64,000 bases of DNA, taken from Ferrovaceae bacterium. Its GTDB lineage: Bacteria; Pseudomonadota; Gammaproteobacteria; Burkholderiales; Ferrovaceae. The translations under genes were made by a program, and so were the position numbers. A model generated the notes under the pieces. The model had not been told where the DNA came from, did no database searches, and saw nothing but the letters and a program-made list of their open reading frames with translations. Below, in pieces: positions 55,907-64,000 of the stretch. Position 1 is the stretch's first letter; every line of letters starts with the position of its first letter. The DNA lies in NCBI GenBank assembly GCA_027311025.1, contig DAICZS010000001.1, positions 136,310 through 200,309 on the forward strand, written 5' to 3'.

Positions 55907-57877
55907 ATGAACGATACGCTCGAACTCGTCCTGATTTTGCTGTTGGCCGCCATTTTGGCGGTGTCCCTGTTCAGGCGCATGGGGCTTCCAGCCATGCTGG
56001 GATACCTGCTGGCGGGCATTGTGATCGGGCCCCACGCCACCGGATTGATTCCTCCGGATGAAGCCACGCGTGGCCTGGCAGAGTTTGGCGTGATCTTCCT
56101 CATGTTTACCGTTGGGCTTGAATTCAGCCTGGCCCAGCTGTATGCCATGCGACGTACGGTTTTCGGACTGGGCGGCGCCCAGATGGCCGTCACCTTGACG
56201 GCCTGCTTCGGTCTTGCCTATGCCTCCGGCCTCAACTGGCAGAGCAGTATCGCGCTGGCCGGGGCGCTGTCCCTGTCTTCGACGGCCATCATGTCGCGCC
56301 TGCTGACCGAGCGCCTCGAGCTCAAATCACCCCATGGCCAACGCATCATGGGCGTGTTGCTGTTTCAGGACCTGGCAGTGGTCCCCCTGTTGATCCTGAT
56401 CCCGGCCCTGGCCGAAAACCAAGGGGCGCTGGTCAATACCCTGATGATAGGCGCACTCAAGGCGGCTTTGGTCCTCGCTTTGCTGCTGGGCTTTGGAAAG
56501 AAGTGGATGGACAAGTGGTTTGGCTGGGTGGCGCGCCAAAAATCGTCGGAAGTTTTCGTGCTCAATGTGCTTTTGGTGACCCTGGCCATGGCGTGGCTGA
56601 CGCAGCGGGCCGGCCTGTCATTGGCGTTGGGCGCATTCATTTCCGGGGTGCTGATTTCAGAAACCGATTATCGCTACCAGGTCGAGGATTACATCAAACC
56701 CTTCAGGGACGTACTGATCGGGTTGTTTTTCATTACCATTGGCACGCTGCTGGACCTGTCAGTCGTATGGACGCAGTTGCCCTGGGTACTGGCCATCCTT
56801 GTGGGGTTACTGGCGCTCAAACTCGTCATCGCCTACGGGTTGGGGCGGTTTTTTGGCGACCTGGACTCCGTGGCATTGCGCACGGCACTGGCCATTGCCC
56901 CTGCCGGCGAGTTCGGGTTCGTATTGCTGGCACAGGCCGATGGCCTGCACTTGTTGCCGGGCGAATCCTTGCAGATCGTCCTGGCGGCAATGGTCATCTC
57001 CATGTTGCTGTCCCCGCTCATCATCATGATGAGCGACCGGATTGTGATGTATTGCTGCGAAAGCGAATGGACCCTGCGCTCGCTCGCGCTGCACGAACTT
57101 TCGGCCCGCAGTTACGGGGTACAACGCCATGTCATCGTGTGCGGTTATGGGCGCAGTGGCCAAAACCTGTCCCGGTTTCTGGAACAGGAAGGGCTGCCCG
57201 TGATTGCACTGGACATGGATCCGCAGCGCGTCCGTGCTGCGGCCACGGCCGGCGAATCGGTGGTCTATGGAGATGCGGGTCGACGCGAGGTGTTGATTGC
57301 CGCAGGGCTTCATCGTGCCGCAGCGATCGTCGTGACTTTTGCCGACACCCCCGTTTCCCTGGCCATCATCAATCATGCAAGGGAACTGGAACCGGGTTTG
57401 CCTGTCATCGTGCGGACTTTTGACGATGCCGACCTCGATCGGCTGAAGGATGCAGGCGCAGCCGAGGTCGTGCCGGAAATACTCGAAGGCTCATTGATGC
57501 TGGCGTCCCACGCCATGCTCGAGCTTGGCGTGCCGCTGGCACGCGTACTCAAGCGCATCCGTCAGGTGCGCACAGAGCGATATCACCTGATGCGGGGCTT
57601 TTTTCGGGGCATTACTGACGAGCCAGAGGAGAATGCCGAGCATTCGCAACCCAGGATGCATTCCGTGGTCGTCGGGGATGGCGCCTATGCCAATGGCAAA
57701 TTACTGGAAGAATTGATGCTCGACAGACTGGGGGTCGAGGTCACGGCCATTCGCCGCCATGGCATTCGAGGCCTGCGTCCCAGTGCGGACACCCGGATCA
57801 TTCCGATGGACGTGGTGGTCCTGCTGGGTACACCAGAATCGCTGGCTCAGGCTGAAACGCGATTGCTGCAGGGTTAA
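55907..57877 (+). CDS. Kef-type monovalent cation:proton antiporter (CPA2) with RCK domains
   Basis: The 656-residue inner-membrane protein has about 12 transmembrane helices (1-380) of the sodium/proton exchanger fold (PAMLGYLLAGIVIGP, VGLEFSL, FLFFITIGTLLD-like FFITIGTLLDLS), a TrkA-N/RCK NAD-binding domain from about 407 (HVIVCGYGRSGQN), and a TrkA-C domain at the end. It probably exports potassium or sodium in exchange for protons. It faces kdsD with only 23 bp between the ATGs, so the two promoters must overlap. The ion specificity (KefB, KefC or YbaL-like) is open. Confidence 0.9.
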   Translation: MNDTLELVLILLLAAILAVSLFRRMGLPAMLGYLLAGIVIGPHATGLIPPDEATRGLAEFGVIFLMFTVGLEFSLAQLYAMRRTVFGLGGAQMAVTLTACFGLAYASGLNWQSSIALAGALSLSSTAIMSRLLTERLELKSPHGQRIMGVLLFQDLAVVPLLILIPALAENQGALVNTLMIGALKAALVLALLLGFGKKWMDKWFGWVARQKSSEVFVLNVLLVTLAMAWLTQRAGLSLALGAFISGVLISETDYRYQVEDYIKPFRDVLIGLFFITIGTLLDLSVVWTQLPWVLAILVGLLALKLVIAYGLGRFFGDLDSVALRTALAIAPAGEFGFVLLAQADGLHLLPGESLQIVLAAMVISMLLSPLIIMMSDRIVMYCCESEWTLRSLALHELSARSYGVQRHVIVCGYGRSGQNLSRFLEQEGLPVIALDMDPQRVRAAATAGESVVYGDAGRREVLIAAGLHRAAAIVVTFADTPVSLAIINHARELEPGLPVIVRTFDDADLDRLKDAGAAEVVPEILEGSLMLASHAMLELGVPLARVLKRIRQVRTERYHLMRGFFRGITDEPEENAEHSQPRMHSVVVGDGAYANGKLLEELMLDRLGVEVTAIRRHGIRGLRPSADTRIIPMDVVVLLGTPESLAQAETRLLQG

Positions 57878-57948
57878 CCGGATTCGCCAGCAAGCCGTCC
57901 GTGGTTTAAGATACGCGGTTTGAACCTGGGACACGTTGTGTCATCTTT

Positions 57949-58749
57949 GTGACAAATCTGGTTGAAATCTCCAATCTGAATTTTGGCTACGGCAGCCGCC
58001 TGGTCCTCAAGGGCATCAACCTGACGGTCCCGAAAGGAAGCCTTGTCGCCATCATGGGGTTGAGCGGTTGTGGAAAGACCACGTTGCTGCGACTCATTGG
58101 GGGGCAGTTGCAGGCGCGCGATGGCTCGGTTACGGTGGCAGGGCATCACCTCAACGACATGAATCAGGACGAGTTGTACGCGTTGCGTCGACGCCTGGGC
58201 ATGCTGTTTCAGTTCGGGGCCCTCTTTACGGACCTTTCGGTCTATGACAACGTGGCTTTTCAGATGCGTGAACATACGCGCTTGCCCGAAAGCGTCATCC
58301 GCGACCTCACGCTGATGAAACTCAACGCGGTGGGCCTGCGCGGGGTGCAGTCCCTGATGCCTTCCGAAATGTCGGGAGGGATGGCGCGCAGGGTGGCGTT
58401 GGCACGGGCCACGGCGCTCGATCCCGAGCTGATCCTGTACGACGAACCCTTTGCGGGGCTTGACCCGATTTCCCTGGGGGTCATCGGTCAGCTGATACGA
58501 CGACTCAATGACGCGCTTGGCGCTACTTCGGTGCTGGTCACCCACGATGTCCAGGAGTCCCTGAAAATTGTTGATTATGTTTATTTTGTGTCGGAAGGGG
58601 TCATTGTTGCGCAAGGCACGCCTGATCAGATTCGCGCATCCACCCTGCCGTTCGTCCATCAGTTCATCTGGGGAGAGGCCGATGGCCCTATGCCTTTTCA
58701 CTATCCCTCGCGGACCATGTCCGACGATCTTGGGCTGAAGGAGGTCTGA
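57949..58749 (+). CDS. mlaF: Phospholipid transport ATPase MlaF
   Basis: MlaF is the ATPase of the MlaFEDB complex, which moves phospholipids between the membranes. The 266-residue protein has Walker A GLSGCGKTT, signature EMSGGMARRV and Walker B LILYDEPFAG. GTG at 57949 is the start; no ATG precedes the conserved N-terminus. It opens the mlaFEDCB operon, 71 bp after the antiporter gene. Confidence 0.94.
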   Translation: MTNLVEISNLNFGYGSRLVLKGINLTVPKGSLVAIMGLSGCGKTTLLRLIGGQLQARDGSVTVAGHHLNDMNQDELYALRRRLGMLFQFGALFTDLSVYDNVAFQMREHTRLPESVIRDLTLMKLNAVGLRGVQSLMPSEMSGGMARRVALARATALDPELILYDEPFAGLDPISLGVIGQLIRRLNDALGATSVLVTHDVQESLKIVDYVYFVSEGVIVAQGTPDQIRASTLPFVHQFIWGEADGPMPFHYPSRTMSDDLGLKEV

Positions 58750-58753
58750 CAAC

Positions 58754-59554
58754 ATGGCACTGGAAGCAACCTTGCGGGGCATCAGGCTGGTTGGAGACAA
58801 AACGCTGCGGATCGTCGAGCGGGTTGGGGCCACGGCCGTTTTCCTGGGATTGACGGTGATGCATTCGGCCACCAGTTTCCGGCGCTTTGATCTCGTCATT
58901 CGCGAAATTTTCTATGCTGGCGTCCAGTCCCTCATCATCATCCTGGTTTCCGGATTGTTCGTCGGGATGGTTTTGGGACTGCAGGGCCACGAAACACTGC
59001 AAAACTACGGTTCCGAGCAGAGCGTGGGCGTTCTGGTGGCCTTGTCCCTGGTGCGCGAGCTGGGCCCCGTGGTGGCGGCACTGCTGTTTGCCAGCCGGGC
59101 CGGTTCTGCCATTACGGCAGAAATTGGCCTCATGAAGGCTACGGAGCAGCTGTCAGCAATGGAAATGATGGCCATCAACCCGATTGCCCGGGTCGTTGCC
59201 CCGCGCTTTTGGGGCGGCGTGATCTCCATGCCCCTGTTGGCCATGCTGTTCAGCGCCATGGGGATCATTGGCGGGTATCTGGTTGCGGTGGTGCTGATTG
59301 GCGTGGATGATGGGGCTTTCTGGTCGCAGATGCAGGCCGCGGTGGACTTTCGTCACGACATCGTCAACGGGATCATCAAAAGCCTGGTGTTTGGGATCGC
59401 CGTTTGTGCCATTGCCACATTTGAAGGGTTTGAGGCGCCGCCTACGGCTGAGGGCGTTTCCGGGGCAACAACCCGGACCGTGGTGAGCTCGTCGCTGGCG
59501 ATTCTGGCGTTGGATCTGGTATTGACTGCATTTATGCTGAAAGGGTGGAACTGA
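58754..59554 (+). CDS. mlaE: Phospholipid transport permease MlaE
   Basis: MlaE is the membrane subunit of the Mla ABC transporter. The 266-residue protein has five or six hydrophobic helices with the conserved VVAALLFASRAGSAITAEIG and MKATEQLSAMEMMAINP stretches. It starts 4 bp after mlaF and its stop overlaps mlaD (TGATG). Confidence 0.96.
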   Translation: MALEATLRGIRLVGDKTLRIVERVGATAVFLGLTVMHSATSFRRFDLVIREIFYAGVQSLIIILVSGLFVGMVLGLQGHETLQNYGSEQSVGVLVALSLVRELGPVVAALLFASRAGSAITAEIGLMKATEQLSAMEMMAINPIARVVAPRFWGGVISMPLLAMLFSAMGIIGGYLVAVVLIGVDDGAFWSQMQAAVDFRHDIVNGIIKSLVFGIAVCAIATFEGFEAPPTAEGVSGATTRTVVSSSLAILALDLVLTAFMLKGWN

Positions 59555-60036
59555 TGGCGCGCAGCACATTGAATTTGTGGGTGGGTATTTTCGTCCTGCT
59601 GGGATTTTTTTCTTTCCTGATGCTGGGGTTCAAGGTGGGAAACCTGAGCGCGGGAGGCAGTAGCAGCACGTATACCGTGATTGCCCATTTTGACAACATT
59701 GGGCAGCTCAAGGAACGCGCACCCGTTCGCAGCGCAGGGGTGCTGGTGGGGCGGGTGAAATCCGTCAGCTTTGATCCGGTGCACTACAATGCCGAAGTCC
59801 AGATGGCCATCGATTCGAAGTACCACTTCCCCAAGGACACTTCTGCTTCGGTCCTGACCTCCGGCATTCTGGGTGAGCAGTACATTGGCCTGGATGCCGG
59901 CGGTGATGACAAGATGTTGAAGGACGGCGATGAGATCAAGCTGGTTCAGGGCGCGGTGGTTCTGGAACGACTGATCGGACAGTTTTTGTTCAACAAGGCC
60001 CAGGATGGTGGGGCTGACAAGGGAGTACAGAAGTGA
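59554..60036 (+). CDS. mlaD: Phospholipid-binding MCE protein MlaD
   Basis: MlaD is an inner-membrane-anchored MCE-domain protein that forms a hexameric ring through which lipids pass. The 160-residue protein has one N-terminal helix (about 6-27) and an MCE domain (VIAHFDNIGQLKERAPVRSAG, VLTSGILGEQYIGLD). The ATG at 59554 overlaps the mlaE stop; AGGGTGG lies upstream. It overlaps mlaC as GTGA. Confidence 0.95.
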   Translation: MARSTLNLWVGIFVLLGFFSFLMLGFKVGNLSAGGSSSTYTVIAHFDNIGQLKERAPVRSAGVLVGRVKSVSFDPVHYNAEVQMAIDSKYHFPKDTSASVLTSGILGEQYIGLDAGGDDKMLKDGDEIKLVQGAVVLERLIGQFLFNKAQDGGADKGVQK

Positions 60037-60653
60037 ACGCGATATGGAAAGGCGCTGGCATTACCGGACTGGTACTGCTGCTGACGGGTTTGAACGCATT
60101 GGGTGCCGACGTTGCACCGGACGAGGTCATTCGCAAGACTGCCGATGAGGTCATCGCCGCCATCAAGGCCGACAAGAGCATCCAGTCGGGGGATCGCAGC
60201 AAGGCGTATGCTCTGATCGACCAGAAGGTGTTGCCACACTTTGATTTCACCCGCATGACCCGACTGGCCGTGGGGAGAAACTGGAACCAGGCCTCGGCGG
60301 ACCAACAAAAACAGTTGGTGGATGAATTCAGGGATTTGCTGGTTCGAACCTACGCGACTTCCCTCTCGCAATACAAGGACCAGGTCGTGCAGGTCAAGGG
60401 CACCGATAATCAAAACGGGGGAACGGAGGCCGTGGTGCACACGGCCATTGTGCCCTCTGGAGGGCAGACCGTTCCCATCGATTACAGCATGGAAAAGACG
60501 GGCGATGGCTGGAAGGTTTTCGACATCCGGGTGGATGGCGTGAGCCTCGTCACCAATTATCGCAGCGAATTCTCCGATGTCGTGCGACGCAACGGCATTG
60601 AAGGGCTCATCAAGGCCCTGGACGACAAACGCAAGCTGGCAGACAAGCGATGA
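60033..60653 (+). CDS. mlaC: Periplasmic phospholipid shuttle MlaC
   Basis: MlaC carries phospholipids across the periplasm between MlaA and MlaFEDB. The 206-residue protein has a signal peptide ending near ALGA and the MlaC fold (LPHFDFTRMTRLAVGRNWNQA, DEFRDLLVRTYATSL). Translation starts at a GTG overlapping mlaD. mlaA is not in the window. The stop overlaps mlaB by 4 nt. Confidence 0.94.
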   Translation: MNAIWKGAGITGLVLLLTGLNALGADVAPDEVIRKTADEVIAAIKADKSIQSGDRSKAYALIDQKVLPHFDFTRMTRLAVGRNWNQASADQQKQLVDEFRDLLVRTYATSLSQYKDQVVQVKGTDNQNGGTEAVVHTAIVPSGGQTVPIDYSMEKTGDGWKVFDIRVDGVSLVTNYRSEFSDVVRRNGIEGLIKALDDKRKLADKR

Positions 60654-60943
60654 TCAAGCTGGAGGGGCGCAGGCTTGCGCTGTCAGGGCCGCTCGTCATG
60701 GACTCTGCCACCACCGTGCTCAATGAGGCCAAAGCCGCCGTTGCCAGCGGGGATGTCACCGTGGATTTTTCGGGGGCAACGGATATCGATTCGTCGGCGC
60801 TTGCCCTCATGCTGCAATGGCGGCGCGATGCCGAGGCCGCAGGGCGCACGGTCATTTTTGAGGGGGTCCCTGATAATCTGCGCGTTCTGGCCGAACTCTA
60901 TGGCGTCTCTTTTCTGCTCGATCACCATGCGATTCCCGACTGA
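60650..60943 (+). CDS. mlaB: STAS-domain protein MlaB
   Basis: The 97-residue STAS protein binds and stabilises MlaF. The core VDFSGATDIDSSALALML is the typical STAS strand-helix with the conserved DSS. It is coupled to mlaC by ATGA and completes the Mla set. Confidence 0.92.
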   Translation: MIKLEGRRLALSGPLVMDSATTVLNEAKAAVASGDVTVDFSGATDIDSSALALMLQWRRDAEAAGRTVIFEGVPDNLRVLAELYGVSFLLDHHAIPD

Positions 60944-60963
60944 AACATTCTGATGTCCCTGGT

Positions 60964-61704
60964 ATGACTGCTGCCATCGAAATTCGTGGCGCCGACAAGC
61001 GTTTTGGAACCGTACATGCCCTGAAGTCAGTGGACCTGACCGTGGAGGCGGGCGATTTCTTTGCCTTGCTGGGCCCCAATGGCGCCGGAAAAACCACGCT
61101 CATCAACCTGCTGGCCGGATTGTCGGTGGCAGACGCAGGCACGCTCAAGGTCATGGGCTTTGACGTGGGTCGCGATTACCAGCAGGCCCGCCGAAACCTG
61201 GGCGTCGTGCCCCAGGAGCTGGTGTTTGACCCCTTCTTTACCGTGCGCGAAACCCTGGAAATCCAGTCGGGTTACTTTGGCCTGAAGCACAACGACGACT
61301 GGATCGACGACATCCTGGACAACCTGCAACTCGCCGACAAGGCCCACGCCAACATGCGCACGCTCTCGGGGGGCATGAAACGGCGGGTGCTCATCGCCCA
61401 GGCGCTGGTGCACAGGCCCCCGGTCATCGTGCTGGACGAACCCACGGCCGGGGTGGATGTGGAATTGCGGCAAAGTCTCTGGAAATTCATCCAGCGCCTG
61501 AATCGCGAAGGACATACGATTTTGCTGACGACGCATTATCTGGAAGAGGCCGAGTCGCTTTGTCGGCGCGTGGCCATTCTCAAGCAGGGTCAGGTGGTGG
61601 CGCTGGATACCACCCAGCACCTGTTGCAGTCGCGCGCCCTGGGCAGCCTGGAAGACGTTTTCGTGGCCATCATGCAGGACAGTGAACTCAAGGTCGGGGC
61701 ATAG
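60964..61704 (+). CDS. ABC-2 type exporter ATPase (YadG-like)
   Basis: The 246-residue ATPase has Walker [10 protein letters not shown], signature LSGGMKRRV, Walker B VIVLDEPTAGVD and the switch TTHYLEEAE. It pairs with the ABC-2 permease 3 bp downstream. This pair follows mla genes in many betaproteobacteria; the substrate is unknown. Confidence 0.93.
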   Translation: MTAAIEIRGADKRFGTVHALKSVDLTVEAGDFFALLGPNGAGKTTLINLLAGLSVADAGTLKVMGFDVGRDYQQARRNLGVVPQELVFDPFFTVRETLEIQSGYFGLKHNDDWIDDILDNLQLADKAHANMRTLSGGMKRRVLIAQALVHRPPVIVLDEPTAGVDVELRQSLWKFIQRLNREGHTILLTTHYLEEAESLCRRVAILKQGQVVALDTTQHLLQSRALGSLEDVFVAIMQDSELKVGA

Positions 61705-61707
61705 TCC

Positions 61708-62463
61708 ATGCGCGGATTCCTGACGTTATTTTTCAAGGAGGTATTGCGGTTCTGGAAGGTGTCATTGCAGACCGTTCTGGCCCCCCTCATCTCCACCCTG
61801 CTCTATCTGCTGGTGTTTTCCCATGTGATGGCCGACCATGCGGAGGTCTATCCGGGCGTATCCTATGCAGCCTTCCTCGTTCCGGGGTTGGCCATGATGT
61901 CGATGCTGCAGAATGCCTTTGCCAACAGTTCCTCCAGCCTGGTTCAGTCCAAGGTGACGGGCAACCTCGTGTTTGTGCTGCTCACCCCGCTTTCCCACTG
62001 GGAATTCTACTGGGCCTACGTGCTGGCCGCAGTGGTGCGCGGCGTGCTGGTGGGGTCGGTGGTGGTGCTGACCGTCTGGTTCTTTTTCCCGATTCCGGGA
62101 AGGGAGCCGTTGTGGATTGTCGTGTTTGCGCTCCTGGCCACGATCTTGTCGGGCTCACTGGGCGTGCTGGCGGGCATCTGGGCAGAGAAGTTCGATCAGA
62201 TGGCGGCCTGGCAAAACTTCATCGTCCTGCCGCTCACTTTTCTGTCCGGGGCCTTTTACAGCATCCATTCGCTCCCGCCCTTCTGGCATACCCTGTCGCG
62301 CTTCAATCCCTTCTTTTATGTGATTGACGGGTTTCGTTACGGATTTTTGGGCAACAGTGACGTCACCCCCTGGCAGTCGCTGTTGATTGTCGGAAGTGCC
62401 TGTTTGGCCTTATCATGGACGACCCTGGCTTTGTTGCGCAGCGGTTGGCGCTTGCGAACCTAA
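61708..62463 (+). CDS. ABC-2 type permease (YadH-like)
   Basis: The 251-residue inner-membrane protein has six predicted helices and the conserved C-terminal GAFYSIHSLPP and FYVIDGFRYGFLG motifs of the YadH/DrrB group. It starts 3 bp after its ATPase. The cargo is not evident; the position between lipid transport and murein genes suggests an envelope role. Confidence 0.92.
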   Translation: MRGFLTLFFKEVLRFWKVSLQTVLAPLISTLLYLLVFSHVMADHAEVYPGVSYAAFLVPGLAMMSMLQNAFANSSSSLVQSKVTGNLVFVLLTPLSHWEFYWAYVLAAVVRGVLVGSVVVLTVWFFFPIPGREPLWIVVFALLATILSGSLGVLAGIWAEKFDQMAAWQNFIVLPLTFLSGAFYSIHSLPPFWHTLSRFNPFFYVIDGFRYGFLGNSDVTPWQSLLIVGSACLALSWTTLALLRSGWRLRT

Positions 62464-62490
62464 AGTCGGGCTCGTTGACGGAAACCCAAC

Positions 62491-62733
62491 ATGGTTCAGC
62501 CCCAGGACATCAAAACGTACATCGAAACCAACCTGCCCTGCGAAAGGGTGGAGGTCAGCGGGGACGGGCATCATTTCGAAGCCATCATCGTCAGCCATCA
62601 ATTTTCGGGAAAAAGCCGCGTGGCCCAGCACCAGCTGGTCTATCAGGCTCTGGGTGATCGCATGCGTGCCGAGATTCACGCGCTTTCCATGCGTACCCTG
62701 ACCCCTGAACAATGGGCGGCCCTGGGCCACTGA
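62491..62733 (+). CDS. ibaG: BolA-family protein IbaG
   Basis: The 80-residue BolA-like protein has the fold RVEVSGDGHHFEAIIVS and the C-terminal AEIHALSMRTLTPEQW. BolA proteins act with monothiol glutaredoxins in iron-sulfur trafficking. The gene directly precedes murA, as in many proteobacteria. Confidence 0.93.
   Translation: MVQPQDIKTYIETNLPCERVEVSGDGHHFEAIIVSHQFSGKSRVAQHQLVYQALGDRMRAEIHALSMRTLTPEQWAALGH

Positions 62734-64000
<1,267 letters not shown>

Overview
This 64 kb window is a compact, G+C-rich stretch of core chromosome from a betaproteobacterium. Supporting signs are a yqgE-ruvX-pyrB-pyrC cluster, HrcA/CIRCE-type control of groESL together with sigma-54/NtrC control of glnA, an HprK kinase beside ptsN, an lptM-lysA pair, a Lys/Ala/Pro-rich histone H1-like protein, and the order mlaFEDCB - yadGH-like - ibaG - murA. 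A Nitrosomonadales-like lineage is possible, but I cannot fix the genus from the sequence alone. I see no prophage, insertion sequence, CRISPR array or rRNA. One tRNA, tRNA-Gly(CCC), is present.

Layout: (1) 0-8 kb, plus strand: metH, mpl, an RNase II-like exonuclease and a TonB-like protein. (2) 8-13 kb, minus: yqgE-ruvX-pyrB-pyrC-prlC, where pyrC is a pseudo-dihydroorotase. (3) 13-19.4 kb: phrB-xth (plus) converge on ntrC/ntrB/glnA (minus). (4) 19.7-26.3 kb: rhodanese-aroE-mtgA, the histone-like gene, lptM-lysA, an unusual cysteine-rich MarR regulator, and argH. (5) 26.3-30.8 kb: an acetate-uptake module with a cNMP/CBS/DUF294 signalling protein, a DnaQ-like exonuclease, ActP and its DUF485 partner. 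(6) 31-35 kb: groESL with CIRCE, dacB and a small barrel-like protein. (7) 35-42.4 kb, minus: yicC-gmk-rpoZ-spoT-ridA-recG-ubiA. (8) 42.5-48.5 kb: rph-rdgB-hemW-ogt, thiS-thiG-trmB, tRNA-Gly and mutY. (9) 48.4-55.9 kb, minus: kdsD-kdsC-lptC-lptA-lptB-rpoN-hpf-ptsN-hprK-rapZ, which joins LPS precursor and export genes to sigma-54 and nitrogen-PTS genes. (10) 55.9-64 kb, plus: a Kef-type antiporter, then mlaFEDCB, an ABC-2 exporter pair, ibaG and murA (cut by the window end).

Two patterns go beyond routine annotation. First, a family of near-perfect 33-41 bp palindromes with the invariant arm GGGGACAGACCCC occurs four times in the first 29 kb. Three copies are intergenic, and one sits in frame inside mpl, adding roughly 22 residues to the enzyme. 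Second, the Cys-rich MarR-type regulator has two GTATCG-N3-CGATAC-like dyads over its own promoter, and a third, nearly identical dyad lies upstream of the histone H1-like gene. This suggests a small regulon linking a possibly metal- or redox-sensing repressor to nucleoid architecture. Start codons are often GTG or TTG, especially where genes overlap by 4 nt. Several convergent gene pairs overlap at their 3' ends, by up to 54 bp.
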